A stretch of 64,000 nt of DNA from Chitinophaga sp. LS1 (lineage in GTDB: Bacteria > Bacteroidota > Bacteroidia > Chitinophagales > Chitinophagaceae), in assembly GCF_034274695.1 (NCBI RefSeq), contig NZ_CP128362.1, positions 2,170,001 through 2,234,000 on the forward strand, in the 5' to 3' direction. Shown in pieces: positions 45,573-56,057 of this stretch. The translations under genes and the position numbers were made by a program. Position 1 is the stretch's first letter. Every line of letters starts with the position of its first letter. The notes below the pieces were generated by a model, which saw only the letters and a list, made by a program, of their open reading frames with translations, was not told the DNA's origin and did no database searches.

Positions 45573-45787
45573 GGATAATAGCGAAAGTTGTTTTAATCTT
45601 GCGTTACAATCTGTCTGATTAAGTTCAAATTCACATCTTCATCAGCAGTCCTAAACTCAACATTCCCTATCAGATTTAATAACCAGATTAAATTTATTGG
45701 ACTCAAAAAACAATTATTTTGTAATTGGTGTATGTTGGTATGTAGTGGTACCCACCTTGCAACACTTCTAAAATTTGACAACACACG

Positions 45788-47533
<1,746 letters not shown>

Positions 47534-47552
47534 GTAACTCCCAACCATAAAT

Positions 47553-47584
47553 AAAAAAGCATCCCAACCGGGATGCTTTTTTAT
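47553..47584. terminator. Bidirectional terminator rho / LytTR regulator
   Basis: Perfect stem AAAAAAGCATCCC / GGGATGCTTTTTT with a four-base loop, between convergent genes. Confidence 0.9.
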
Positions 47585-48336
47585 TTATACTGTTTTAAGT
47601 GTAAGAGTAGATCTTTTTTTCGTCGTTCTGCTACTTCCAGTGTCACACCATTTCTCATCATTACATTTCCACCTTCTGTACTTACATGGCTGATCTGACT
47701 CATCTGCGCTATCTGTAGATTATTGACCTGGTAAAATCGTAAGGTGCTGAATAGATCTGCATAGTATCGGAATGGCCTGTTGGCCTGCACCTGGTGATGA
47801 TCATCCAGGTAAAACAATGTCTTATCGCCTAGTGCTTCCAGGTAAGTAATGGCAGATAAAGCGATGGTGGTATCATCTCCTTCCGACTGTGGCAATACCA
47901 GTTCCAGACTTGTATTCCGGCCCTTGTTAAAATTAGCCAGCAGTACTTTGTATCTGTCTTTACTTTTGCCAGCTGCCAGTCGTGCACCGATAATAGCGAT
48001 GGCTGTAGTGAGACTTTCCCGATCTATTGGTTTTAAAATAATTTCCACTTCGCTGAAACGGATCGTATGCAGGAATTTTTTTTCAAATGCAGTGACAAAC
48101 ACCGCTTCAAACAGTGGTACGTTCTGTGTGCCCAGTAATACATCAAACCCGGTTCCATCAGGCATTTCAAGGTCGAGAAAAACCAGCTCGGGCTGGAATT
48201 CCCGGATGGTAGCTATACCATCAGCACAGTCAGAAGCAGTAGCAACAATTTCTACCTGAGGACAATACTTTTCCAGCATCAGGGAAATGATGTCCCGGCT
48301 ATTGCGCTCGTCATCTATAATTACGGCCTTTATCAT
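47581..48336 (-). CDS. LytTR-family response regulator
   Basis: 251 residues. Receiver domain 1-120 with IIDDERNS, phosphoacceptor Asp in LVFLDLEMPDG (near 55) and ILKPIDRES; C-terminal LytTR DNA-binding domain (about 145-250) including YLEALGDKTLFYLDDHHQVQANRP-like beta sheet and RFYQVNNLQIAQMSQI. It starts 24 bases after the 7TM kinase gene and is surely its partner. Its stop lies inside the shared terminator. Confidence 0.9.
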   Translation of the reverse strand: MIKAVIIDDERNSRDIISLMLEKYCPQVEIVATASDCADGIATIREFQPELVFLDLEMPDGTGFDVLLGTQNVPLFEAVFVTAFEKKFLHTIRFSEVEIILKPIDRESLTTAIAIIGARLAAGKSKDRYKVLLANFNKGRNTSLELVLPQSEGDDTTIALSAITYLEALGDKTLFYLDDHHQVQANRPFRYYADLFSTLRFYQVNNLQIAQMSQISHVSTEGGNVMMRNGVTLEVAERRKKDLLLHLKQYK

Positions 48337-48360
48337 AAAGTCTAAAGCGTAGTAGTTGGC

Positions 48361-50436
48361 CTACAATTGGGGAATAAGTATCCGCACAATAGTACCACTT
48401 TCCAAAGAATTTTTATCCGATTTATCAATGATGTCTATGTGAATTCCCGTGTTGTACATCTTGTTGAGCAACTCTGCACGGTTAGAGCTGATCTCCATGC
48501 CGGAGGACTGATGATGCTTCGGCAATGTACGCATGGACTTAGACCTGTTTATACCAATACCGTTGTCATCAATCAGGCATTCCAGCATGTCCGGCGCTAC
48601 CTGATTAAACTGTATCAATAAGTGTCCGATATGGTCACGGGAATTTGTCATCCCATATTTTACCGCATTTTCTACATACGGCTGTAGCAGCATAGCCGGT
48701 ATTTCCAGTTCTGCTGTGGCGATGAGCGGATCTACCTGCAGCTCATATTCCATCTTATTTTCAAACCGCATCTTTTCAAGACCCAGGTAGGTATTCAGAT
48801 ACGCAATTTCATCTGCTAATGATATGAAATTGCGTCTTGAAAAATCTAATGTTTTCCTGATCAGGTAAGAAAAATCAGACAAATACTTCTGTGCATATTC
48901 ATAATCCCGCTGCATGACAAACAGCTGTATGGAATTGAGACAATTGAAAATAAAGTGTGGATTGATCTGCGCGCGGATGGCCTTCAGTTCTATCTCCGTC
49001 AGTTTTTTATCGTACTCAGTTTCCAGGTGTATTTTCCGTTGTTCTTCCAGCTCCTGTTTCTTACGGAGAATTTCTGTCGTCTGTTCTTTTACCAGTTCTT
49101 CCAGTTGCTCATTCAGCTTATGCTGAAGTTCTTTGTTTTTATTCAGCTGTTTGATCAGCAGCTCCTGTGTACGGGTTCTTTCATGGTGCACCAGTTTATT
49201 GCGATAACTGAGGCCTGCCAGGAAGAACATAGATTGCAGCAATACCCCTACAATGATGAGCAGCGAAGGGGCAGACAGTTCCCCCAGTGCACTGAGCAGT
49301 CCCAGAGGACGTATCAGCATGAGGAAGGAGCCAAAGCTGGCCATATAAAAACAGAGGGATCCAAAGAGGAAAAACCGTACCAATGGATGATGGCGGGAGC
49401 GCTTGGCCAGTGCTGCGAATACCGCCAGCAAGGGGAGGAGAGTGGCTAGATATATATAGCTGTAGATCATGCCAGGCACCTGGTACAATCTCCTGGCGAT
49501 ACAGTAAAAACAAATGATAATAATACCTCCAATACAGGAGGCAAATATATTGAACAACCTTTCCATAAAGGGATACCGCTCCTGCAGGTTGAGGAAGGAT
49601 TTTCCAAAGGCCAGGTACATGAGATAAAAACAGAATAATAGCGCCGGCACATCCCAGTAATATTTCAACATGGGCCAGCTGTAAAATACGGATAGCTGAT
49701 AGGGTTTACTATCCAGCCGCAGGGCAAAAAATAAAATTAACCCCAGCATGTATGCAGCAAAATACAGATACGAGCGATCCGGTAATTGAATATAATTGAT
49801 GATCGCAATGGTAAGACATACCAGCAACATGCCCAGCAGCATAAAGATCATGGCTGCTTCTTTATGGAAGTGTGCCACAGTAGCGTTCCGGAAGTTATTG
49901 TATTGCATAGCGTCGTACAATACAGGCATGAGTGGGTTCTCGTTAAAGAACTGGTTGTTGATATGTAAATAGAAAGTACGTGTTTGCCCGGGGGGCACAT
50001 TCACAGGAAAAGCATAATGTTCCCAGCGGCGAATGTTGTCTTTGTCCAGCATCATACCGGTCTGAACCAGCAATTTTAGTTGCTGGCCTTCCTGTACGTA
50101 CCAGTACATATGATCATGCCACCCTGCAAAGAGGGCCAATACAGAATCTTCACTACCGGTATTTTTTACGGATAGCCGAAGCCAGCAATCGTGACCTTTT
50201 CCATTGTTCTTTTTTGAGTCGTGGAAAAGAGAAACGTTGTGGTTGAAATGCAAATTAGGTATCTGTTGTGGTGTTACCTGCTCCCCCACATCTTCCATGC
50301 TCAGCAACCAGGGCCGCAGATCCAGAGCTGGCGGAAGATTATCAAAATCTGCTGCCAGTGTGTCTTTTGCTGTTAAACTGCCCAGGGCTTTATTGGAGTA
50401 ACAAAACAACAGTAATAAGAAAAAGATCCGAATCAC
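48361..50436 (-). CDS. 7TM-DISM sensor histidine kinase (LytS-like)
   Basis: 691 residues. Signal peptide (1-20), a periplasmic 7TMR-DISMED2-like beta domain (about 40-190), seven membrane helices (about 195-420), a coiled coil of about 60 residues rich in Gln/Glu/Lys, and a His_kinase/HATPase pair with IRAQINPHFIFNCLNSIQLFVM and NAVKYGM, DDNGIGINRS. The protein lacks the classical HisKA and belongs to the LytS class. The extracellular domain likely binds a carbohydrate or other small ligand. Forms an operon with the LytTR regulator. Confidence 0.9.
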   Translation of the reverse strand: MIRIFFLLLLFCYSNKALGSLTAKDTLAADFDNLPPALDLRPWLLSMEDVGEQVTPQQIPNLHFNHNVSLFHDSKKNNGKGHDCWLRLSVKNTGSEDSVLALFAGWHDHMYWYVQEGQQLKLLVQTGMMLDKDNIRRWEHYAFPVNVPPGQTRTFYLHINNQFFNENPLMPVLYDAMQYNNFRNATVAHFHKEAAMIFMLLGMLLVCLTIAIINYIQLPDRSYLYFAAYMLGLILFFALRLDSKPYQLSVFYSWPMLKYYWDVPALLFCFYLMYLAFGKSFLNLQERYPFMERLFNIFASCIGGIIIICFYCIARRLYQVPGMIYSYIYLATLLPLLAVFAALAKRSRHHPLVRFFLFGSLCFYMASFGSFLMLIRPLGLLSALGELSAPSLLIIVGVLLQSMFFLAGLSYRNKLVHHERTRTQELLIKQLNKNKELQHKLNEQLEELVKEQTTEILRKKQELEEQRKIHLETEYDKKLTEIELKAIRAQINPHFIFNCLNSIQLFVMQRDYEYAQKYLSDFSYLIRKTLDFSRRNFISLADEIAYLNTYLGLEKMRFENKMEYELQVDPLIATAELEIPAMLLQPYVENAVKYGMTNSRDHIGHLLIQFNQVAPDMLECLIDDNGIGINRSKSMRTLPKHHQSSGMEISSNRAELLNKMYNTGIHIDIIDKSDKNSLESGTIVRILIPQL

Positions 50437-50452
50437 TGTTTAAGTATAAAAT

Positions 50453-50683
50453 TTATAGGCAACCATCAATAGCTTTTGCCAGCGCATGGTCTTTGTCGGT
50501 GACGGTGTCTCCGGCATCATGCGTGCTCAGATAAATCTCCACCTTATTATAGACATTGTTCCAATTGGGGTGATGATCCATTTTTTCAGCTATCAGTGCC
50601 ACTTTTGTCATAAATGAGAATGCTTCTGTAAAGTCTTTGAATGTAAAGGCACGATATAATTGATTGTTTTTCTCTTGCCACAT
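50453..50683 (-). CDS. phhB: 4a-hydroxytetrahydrobiopterin dehydratase
   Basis: 76 residues, slightly shorter than the usual 95. The signature [46 protein letters not shown] (split here by family motifs) includes the active-site His-His-Pro and Trp, and the later His and Asp. It dehydrates the pterin carbinolamine formed by aromatic amino acid hydroxylases. No phenylalanine hydroxylase is nearby. It lies 16 bases upstream of the 7TM kinase gene on the same strand. Confidence 0.9.
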   Translation of the reverse strand: MWQEKNNQLYRAFTFKDFTEAFSFMTKVALIAEKMDHHPNWNNVYNKVEIYLSTHDAGDTVTDKDHALAKAIDGCL

Positions 50684-50763
50684 AACAAAAAGATTTTAAT
50701 CATGAAACAATTAAAGTGTTCATGCAATAGTGTGATTCGGTGAGGAAACCCGGTAATTTCCGG

Positions 50764-51207
50764 TTAAAAGATGAGGTTCATCTTATTTTCGAGCTTTCTA
50801 ATATCCAATAAAGATACTAATTGTACTGGCTCTACATGACGTAATTGTCCGATTAATTTTTTGACATCCTGCAGCTGGTAGTAATCTCCTTTAATCAACC
50901 AGAGATAATCTACATTTTTTAGCTCAGGGAGCAGGAATTCAGCCTGGCAGTGATTATTATAAAAATAATGTGCCGCCGATTTGGTCGGTTCTTCAAATTC
51001 AAACACACTGAAGTAAAACGACCGCTGATTTTTAGTCAGGTTGATCTCCAGAGAATTGTTAACTCTGAAGTCGTAGTGCAGATCCCGATTTACCTGCCAG
51101 CACACCTGATAATCCCGCGCAGAAGACACGATGCCAATCAGATGGGTCGACTCGAAGAAATCTTCCACTAATTGGTCCTGATCCAGTTTTAATTTGAGTA
51201 CTGACAT
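50764..51207 (-). CDS. IPExxxVDY family protein
   Basis: 147 residues from ATG 51207 (MSVLKLKLD). The family motif is visible as LLPELKNVDYLWLIKG near the C-terminal third. It is acidic-aromatic, soluble and found only in Bacteroidota; function unknown. Upstream in-frame ATGs up to 51294 add sequence without similarity. The next gene upstream on this strand ends 159 bases away with its own terminator. Confidence 0.8.
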   Translation of the reverse strand: MSVLKLKLDQDQLVEDFFESTHLIGIVSSARDYQVCWQVNRDLHYDFRVNNSLEINLTKNQRSFYFSVFEFEEPTKSAAHYFYNNHCQAEFLLPELKNVDYLWLIKGDYYQLQDVKKLIGQLRHVEPVQLVSLLDIRKLENKMNLIF

Positions 51208-51343
51208 GCTAGTAGGTTGACTAGTAGAAGGTTGATGTTCAACAGCGTCTCTCATTGTTATAAACCATTTTTCCCGGCGGACGCCAATGTACACCTTTTA
51301 AGGTTACGGATTTGTCACACTTATCGGGCACTTTCCGTGCCAA

Positions 51344-51378
51344 TAAAAGAAAAAGACTGTCGAGGTCAGCCTTTTTCT
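51344..51378 (-). terminator. Terminator of the trmB-DUF5522 transcript
   Basis: Short stem AG-CTG / CAG-CT read on the minus strand as AAAGGCTGACC...AGTCTTTTTCTTTT, overlapping the DUF5522 stop codon. Confidence 0.55.
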
Positions 51379-51569
51379 TCATTATTTAACTTCCGGGCAG
51401 CGAGCAGATCATTTCTGCGGGGTTCCGGTACTTTTTCGTAATCGTATGGGCAGTGTCTGCATCCATTGCCGCAGCAATATCCTCTTTTTAGGAGGAAAGC
51501 GGCTGTAAGTACTACATACCCATCTTCATTATAGTAAAAATCAATTCCCTCCTTCAGCTGGGGTTGCAT
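51366..51569 (-). CDS. DUF5522 family protein
   Basis: 67 residues with the conserved EGIDFYYNEDGYVVLTAAFLLKRG start and a Cys cluster GYCCGNGCRHCPYDY, probably a metal or iron-sulphur site. Its start overlaps the 3' end of trmB by 29 bases in another frame, so the two are expressed together. Small size and pairing with trmB suggest a link to RNA modification, but this is inference. Confidence 0.8.
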   Translation of the reverse strand: MQPQLKEGIDFYYNEDGYVVLTAAFLLKRGYCCGNGCRHCPYDYEKVPEPRRNDLLAARKLNNEEKG

Positions 51570-52248
51570 CAGATGGTAATTTTATAGACTTCCAGTCCAT
51601 CGGTTGTTCCGGTAGTCTGAATTTGAGATAGCGGATGGTTCTGCCGTTCTCCAGGTGCATTTTTTCGTAATACGTCTGAATTTGTAAAAGGGCAGGTACT
51701 TCACCTAAAGAATAAATATCGGGAATGTCTTCTATTAAAGTACAGCCACTATGTTCGATCACTTCCTGGGTAAAGGCGTACAGCTCCGGGGAGTCTGTTT
51801 TCAGATTGATGGTGCCACCTGGCGCCAGGAGTGGTTGATATAATTGTAAAAACTTAGGATGGGTCAGTCTTTTCTTTGATTTGGACTGACGAAGAAATGG
51901 ATCAGGGAAGGTGATCCAGATTTCACTGATTTCTCCCGGCACGAAATAATTGTTGAGCTTATCGATCTGGGTACGGAGGAAGGCGGTGTTATTGATATTC
52001 TCATCAATAGCAGTCTTGGCACCTCTCCATATGCGGTTACCTTTCAGGTCTACCCCCAGGAAGTTTCTTTCCGGGAAGCGTCTGGCGAGCCCAATAGTAT
52101 AATCTCCCTTGCCACAGGCAAGTTCCAGTGTCAGGGGATTGGTATTCTTATAGAATGACTGCCACTGGCCCGGCATGCCTTCCGGATAGATCAGTACATT
52201 CGGGAATGTCTCAATTTCGGCGAAACGTTGTAATTTTTTTTGTCCCAT
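51541..52248 (-). CDS. trmB: tRNA (guanosine(46)-N7)-methyltransferase
   Basis: 235 residues from ATG 52248; further upstream frame runs into the tRNA-like gene and its terminator. SAM-binding motif ELACGKGDYTIGLA, then NFLGVDLKGNRIWRGAK, the catalytic ITFPDPFLRQSKSKKRL (usually FPDPWxKxxHxKRR) and TDSPELYAF. It makes m7G at position 46 in the tRNA variable loop. An unusual tRNA-like gene with a giant variable arm lies 140 bases upstream on the same strand. Confidence 0.92.
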   Translation of the reverse strand: MGQKKLQRFAEIETFPNVLIYPEGMPGQWQSFYKNTNPLTLELACGKGDYTIGLARRFPERNFLGVDLKGNRIWRGAKTAIDENINNTAFLRTQIDKLNNYFVPGEISEIWITFPDPFLRQSKSKKRLTHPKFLQLYQPLLAPGGTINLKTDSPELYAFTQEVIEHSGCTLIEDIPDIYSLGEVPALLQIQTYYEKMHLENGRTIRYLKFRLPEQPMDWKSIKLPSDATPAEGGN

Positions 52249-52344
52249 TTGGGTGCAAAAATAATAGATTAACTGTATCTGCCTTCGGCAGAAGATATAA
52301 AAAGGAGTAGAAAGGCCAGCGGCTGGCTCTAAAGGGCCTAAAAA

Positions 52345-52378
52345 CAAAAAAGCTGTCCCGCGTGAACGGAACAGCTTT
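52345..52378 (-). terminator. Terminator of the tRNA-like gene
   Basis: Stem AAAGCTGT-CCG / CGG-ACAGCTTT with one mismatch and a six-base loop; on the minus strand TTTTTTGTTTTTA follows. It starts ten bases after the tRNA-like 3' end. Confidence 0.8.
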
Positions 52379-52387
52379 AAACCAAGG

Positions 52388-52530
52388 CTGTAGGGGGAGG
52401 GCTCGAACCTCCACTGGGCAGTTAGCCGCAGCACAAATAAGATTAGTGGTCAACCCATTATGCTGTGTTTATCCTGGACTCCCAACCCCCGAGACAAGAG
52501 GGCATGTCTGCCAAATTTCATCACCCCACA
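52388..52530 (-). tRNA. tRNA-like gene, apparent GUC anticodon, 73-nt variable region
   Basis: Read on the minus strand, 143 nt fold as a cloverleaf. Acceptor TGTGGGG (52530-52524) pairs with CCCTACA (52395-52389, one G-U), discriminator G at 52388, CCA not encoded. D-arm: ATG/CAT stem with GG in the loop. Anticodon arm CCCTC-TTGTCTC-GGGGG (52502-52486), which gives GUC with U33 but an unusual U37. T-arm GGAGG-TTCGAGC-CCTCC (52412-52396). Between anticodon and T arms lie 73 nt (52413-52485) that form an extended arm: TGGG-AGT/ACT-CCCA, CAGCA/TGCTG and TAGTGG/CCATTA. Ordinary long variable arms have at most about 23 nt. Leu/Ser-like D-loop and G73 hint at a serine-type or decoy tRNA. It has its own terminator. 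Confidence 0.7.
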
Positions 52531-52663
52531 ATATTTAAGAACTTCTCACTCTCTTTTTTTCAATTCCGGCCCCGTTTATTTGACGTCGGCGTTGTTTTGA
52601 ATGATTATTATGATGCAAATCTAAAGACATAACGGTTTTCTTGCAAATTTTTTAAGAAAAATT

Positions 52664-52693
52664 TTTGAAAATTCGATATTTTTCAAATATTTG
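52664..52693 (+). promoter_or_regulatory. Possible promoter of the Lrp-type gene
   Basis: TTTG (52664-52667), 18-base spacer, AATATTTG (52686-52693), one mismatch from TAnnTTTG. The spacer region is AT-rich with GAAAAATTTTT-type symmetry that could bind an autoregulator. Confidence 0.35.
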
Positions 52694-52730
52694 CATGTAA
52701 TTTTAATGCATTCAAAAACAAATTGTAAAA

Positions 52731-53198
52731 ATGAGCCACAATTTGAATATTGACAAACTCGATTTGCAGATCATCAGTGAAATGATGCATAATGCAGAAA
52801 TCTCCTACGCTGACCTCGGAAAGAAGCTTTTCGTTTCCGGTGGCACGATCCACGTTAGAATGAAGAAGCTACAAGAACTGGGTATCGTTAAAGGTACAAA
52901 ATTACACGTAGATTTAAAAATGATCGGCTACGACGTAATTGCTTTTATCGGTATTTACCTTGAAAAAAGCTCCATGTACGACACTGTGGCCAAGGAATTG
53001 CGTAAGATACCTGAAATGGTACGCTTGAACTATACAACTGGTAGCTATAGCATGTTTGCAGAGATAATCTGTAAAGACATTACACAACTTCGCCGCATAC
53101 TCCATGATGAATTACAGAAGATCAAAGGCATTGAACGCACCGAGACATTAATTTCTCTGGAAGAAAGCTTTTATAGAACGATCAACGTTGTGGAATAG
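52731..53198 (+). CDS. Lrp/AsnC family transcriptional regulator
   Basis: 155 residues. N-terminal winged HTH (LDLQIISEMMHNAEISYADLGKKLFVSGGTIHVRMKKL) and C-terminal RAM/AsnC ligand domain (GYDVIAFIGIYLEKSSMYDTVAKEL to ERTETLISLEE). Family members sense amino acids. It precedes the tryptophan 2,3-dioxygenase gene by 78 bases on the same strand, so it may control tryptophan breakdown. Confidence 0.9.
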   Translation: MSHNLNIDKLDLQIISEMMHNAEISYADLGKKLFVSGGTIHVRMKKLQELGIVKGTKLHVDLKMIGYDVIAFIGIYLEKSSMYDTVAKELRKIPEMVRLNYTTGSYSMFAEIICKDITQLRRILHDELQKIKGIERTETLISLEESFYRTINVVE

Positions 53199-53275
53199 GC
53201 AGCCCCATGATATTTTCCCCTTCCCGTCAGCTGTAAAAGGCAGGGGAGGGGACTTCTAAATTCATATACATATTT

Positions 53276-54196
53276 ATGGTTACAACAGAAATTACTGACA
53301 AGATCAAGCGTCTTGAAGAGAAGTATGCTGCTATGGGCCAGGACCTGTCTTCCTATCTGGATGGGCTGCTCTATGCAGATTACCTCACCTATTGGGATTA
53401 TATCCAGCTCGACGTTCTACTTAACCTTCAGCATCCCCGTACCCCCATCCCGGATGAGAACATCTTTATCATTTATCACCAGATCACTGAACTGTATTTT
53501 AAACTCGCGCTCCAGGCTATTGAGCAAATCAGCTTTGCACCAACGCTGACTGTAGCAGGCTTTCAAACACAACTCAAAAGGATCAACAATTACTTCCGTA
53601 ACCTGATCAACTCTTTTGAGATCATGGTAGATGGTATGGACAAAGATCAGTTCCTGCAGTTCCGAATGGCCCTGTTACCGGCTTCCGGCTTCCAGAGTGG
53701 CCAATTCAGGAAAATTGAGATCTGCTCCACAAACCTGGTCAACCTGGTCTATCAACCACAGCGCGCGGACCTAAAAGAAACTGAGTTGGATCAGGTACTG
53801 GAAAAGATCTACTGGCGAAGTGGGGCTACTGAATTGTCTACAGGTAAGAAAACCCTTACCCTCAGGCAGTTTGAGTTGAAATACATGAACGAGTTCCTGC
53901 AACTGGCCACTCGTTACAAGGATAATAACATACAGGCACAGTATCGCCGGTTGTCTCCGGAAGACCAGCAGGAGCTCATACCGCTGTTGAAGGAGTATGA
54001 TACGAATATCAATGTTCGCTGGCCACTCATGCACTATAAATCAGCTGTGCGCTACCTGAACCGCAAGCCGGAAGATATAGCTGCTACTGGTGGAACTAAC
54101 TGGCAGAAATACCTGCCTCCCCGCAATAAACGTATTGTTTTCTTCCCGGAATTATGGACAGAAGAAGAAATGGACAACTGGGGAAAGGAATTATAA
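53276..54196 (+). CDS. Tryptophan 2,3-dioxygenase family protein
   Basis: 306 residues, all-alpha. LSSYLDGLLYADYLTYWDYIQLD, then ENIFIIYHQITELYFKLAL with the active-site His68, GFQTQLKRINNYFRNLINSFEIM, RMALLPASGFQSGQFRKIE and the C-terminal RYLNRKPEDIAATGGTNWQKYLPP that closes over the substrate. These are the family marks of the heme enzyme that opens the tryptophan indole ring, first step of the kynurenine route. His in WPLMHYKSA near 255 is the likely heme ligand. The sequence is diverged, so the substrate should be regarded as probable only. Confidence 0.85.
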   Translation: MVTTEITDKIKRLEEKYAAMGQDLSSYLDGLLYADYLTYWDYIQLDVLLNLQHPRTPIPDENIFIIYHQITELYFKLALQAIEQISFAPTLTVAGFQTQLKRINNYFRNLINSFEIMVDGMDKDQFLQFRMALLPASGFQSGQFRKIEICSTNLVNLVYQPQRADLKETELDQVLEKIYWRSGATELSTGKKTLTLRQFELKYMNEFLQLATRYKDNNIQAQYRRLSPEDQQELIPLLKEYDTNINVRWPLMHYKSAVRYLNRKPEDIAATGGTNWQKYLPPRNKRIVFFPELWTEEEMDNWGKEL

Positions 54197-54232
54197 AAAA
54201 AGGCCGCAACTTATAATTGCGGCCTTTTTTTA
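54195..54232. terminator. Bidirectional terminator dioxygenase / SDR
   Basis: AAAAAAGGCCGCAA / TTGCGGCCTTTTTT with a seven-base loop between convergent genes. Confidence 0.92.
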
Positions 54233-54982
54233 TCGTGCGAGATAACCGCCATCCACCGGATAATAAGATCCGGTCACGAATGAAGCGGCCGGGCTGCTCA
54301 GGAACAGCACCAGTTCCGCAACTTCTTCAGGTTGACCTAACCGGCCTACAGGGTGTAAAGCTGCCAGCTGATCGATTGCTTCCTGTGTCATGTTTTTGCC
54401 TAAAAGCGGCGTATGAATGAAAGCTGGGCCTACAGCATTGACACGAATGTTTTGCTGTGCATACTCGATCGCTGCATTCTGTGTCAGACCTACTACTCCA
54501 TGTTTAGCGGCTACATAAGCAGACGACTGGGCAAAGCCTACAGCGCCCAGAATAGAAGCTATGTTCACGATTACGCCACCACCATTTTCCAGCATTGCCT
54601 GAATTTGCGATCGCATACCATAAAATACCCCATTCAGGTTCACACCAATCACTTTTTCCCATTCTGCAATGTCATACTCGCCTACCGGAGCGGGTTTGCC
54701 ACCAATTCCGGCATTGTTGCAGGCAATGTCCAGCTTGCCATAATGAGATTTGATCTGTTTAATCAGATCGTTCCACTGTTCCGCATTTCCTGCGTCTGCT
54801 TTAATAAAGATGGCATCTCCGCCATTTTTTTTGATGGTATCCACTACTTCATTTCCACCCTTTTCATTTAAATCCGAAACGACGACCTTAGCTCCTTCCC
54901 TGGCATAAACGATCGCGATTGCTTCGCCAATGCCTGATCCTGCGCCTGTTACAAGCGCAACTTTGTTGTTCAGTGCTCCCAT
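54230..54982 (-). CDS. SDR family oxidoreductase
   Basis: 250 residues from ATG 54982. TGAGSGIG cofactor motif at residues 13-20, NNAGIGG, catalytic Ser in [17 protein letters not shown] with Tyr and Lys, and the closing [11 protein letters not shown]. Typical FabG-like classical SDR of unknown substrate; NAD(H) preference is suggested by Asp in VVVSDLN after the second strand. Earlier in-frame starts add non-homologous residues. Confidence 0.88.
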   Translation of the reverse strand: MGALNNKVALVTGAGSGIGEAIAIVYAREGAKVVVSDLNEKGGNEVVDTIKKNGGDAIFIKADAGNAEQWNDLIKQIKSHYGKLDIACNNAGIGGKPAPVGEYDIAEWEKVIGVNLNGVFYGMRSQIQAMLENGGGVIVNIASILGAVGFAQSSAYVAAKHGVVGLTQNAAIEYAQQNIRVNAVGPAFIHTPLLGKNMTQEAIDQLAALHPVGRLGQPEEVAELVLFLSSPAASFVTGSYYPVDGGYLAR

Positions 54983-55334
54983 AAAATATAATTTTTGAAG
55001 AATACGTGTTGTAACAACAAATTTAAGGCCCGGATGTTGAAGTAATATTGAAGTTGGGAAAGATTTAACATCGGGATTGGCAGGGCCCGGTGTTTCTATA
55101 CAAAACGTTAAACTAATTCTCAACGAAACTCTCAGCTATCGTACAATTAAACTATTTTTCATAAGTTTGCATAGAACGGTTTGCTTTCACATGAAAAAAG
55201 CCATCCCGGCTTTAGCCAGAGCCCAGGGTACAAAAATTAAAAATGTTCTCCTTTAGCACTTTTGCATTTGTGAATGCGCAAAGCACAAACTTACCTTTCA
55301 AGCAAGACTACATTAGTATTTTTTAAATTGTGAT
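54983..55334. other. Intergenic region with promoter-like box
   Basis: No convincing gene. TAAGTTTG at 55162-55169 fits the -7 box on the plus strand, without a clear -33 element. AAAGCC-ATCCC-GGCTTT (55197-55213) is a small hairpin followed by a T-run on the minus strand. A 21-codon ATG frame begins at 55191 just past the box and overlaps that hairpin. GCATT/AATGC lies near 55262. These may form the leader of the DUF4290-murA operon. Confidence 0.4.
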
Positions 55335-56057
55335 ATGGAATACAATACCACCCGTAACCATTTGATTATGAAGGAGTATGGACGTAACATCCAAAAGATG
55401 ATAGAGTACGTTCTGAACATACAAGACCCAGATCACCGCCAGGCCAATGCAATGGCGCTTATCGAGCTTATGGGCACGCTCAACCCCCACCTCCGCAATG
55501 TTGAAGACTTCCGGCATAAGTTATGGGATCACCTGTTTCTTATCTCCGATTTCAGATTAGAAGTAGAATCACCTTACCCCATTCCTACGCGCGAAACCCT
55601 GAAAGCAAGACCAGAAAGACTGCCTTACCCTAAAAAGTATCCCCGCAATCGTCACTTTGGTAAAAATCTGGAGATGGTCATTGATAAGGCCATCGCCGAA
55701 GACAATCAGGAAAAGAAGGATGGGTTTACACAATGTATTGGTAACTACATGAAACTGGCCTATAGCAACTGGCATAAGGAAAGTGTCCATGACGATGCTA
55801 TCAAAGCGGAGCTCACTGGTATCACTAACGGTCAGCTGGAGTTTCACCCAGGTTTCAATACTGCGGCACATGCGAGTGCAGTCATCGCTGCAACGAGTCC
55901 GAACTTTAATACTAATGCTGAATTTGTTCGTACTTCCAGCAATAATGCAGGCAGTAGTAACAAGAAACGCAATTTCTCGCAGCAGAATAACTTCAAAGGC
56001 GGAAAAACTAAAAACAACAACAATAAGAACCAAAAATATAAAAACAGGAACAAGTGA
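55335..56057 (+). CDS. DUF4290 family protein
   Basis: 240 residues. The conserved part (1-175) is alpha-helical and begins MEYNTTRNHLIMKEYGRNIQKM, with LIELMGTLNPHLRNVEDFRHKLWDHLF and GNYMKLAYSNWHKESVHDD. The C-terminal 65 residues are disordered and end in a Lys/Asn-rich basic tail. The family is Bacteroidota-specific and always found just before murA, as here where the GTG start of murA overlaps the stop (GTGA). Role unknown; context suggests cell-wall synthesis. Confidence 0.88.
   Translation: MEYNTTRNHLIMKEYGRNIQKMIEYVLNIQDPDHRQANAMALIELMGTLNPHLRNVEDFRHKLWDHLFLISDFRLEVESPYPIPTRETLKARPERLPYPKKYPRNRHFGKNLEMVIDKAIAEDNQEKKDGFTQCIGNYMKLAYSNWHKESVHDDAIKAELTGITNGQLEFHPGFNTAAHASAVIAATSPNFNTNAEFVRTSSNNAGSSNKKRNFSQQNNFKGGKTKNNNNKNQKYKNRNK

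Noticed and set aside
48955..49449. A 164-codon frame opposite the 7TM kinase gene
   Set aside because: Antisense shadow of a coiled-coil and membrane region; composition rich in Gln/Leu with no start context.
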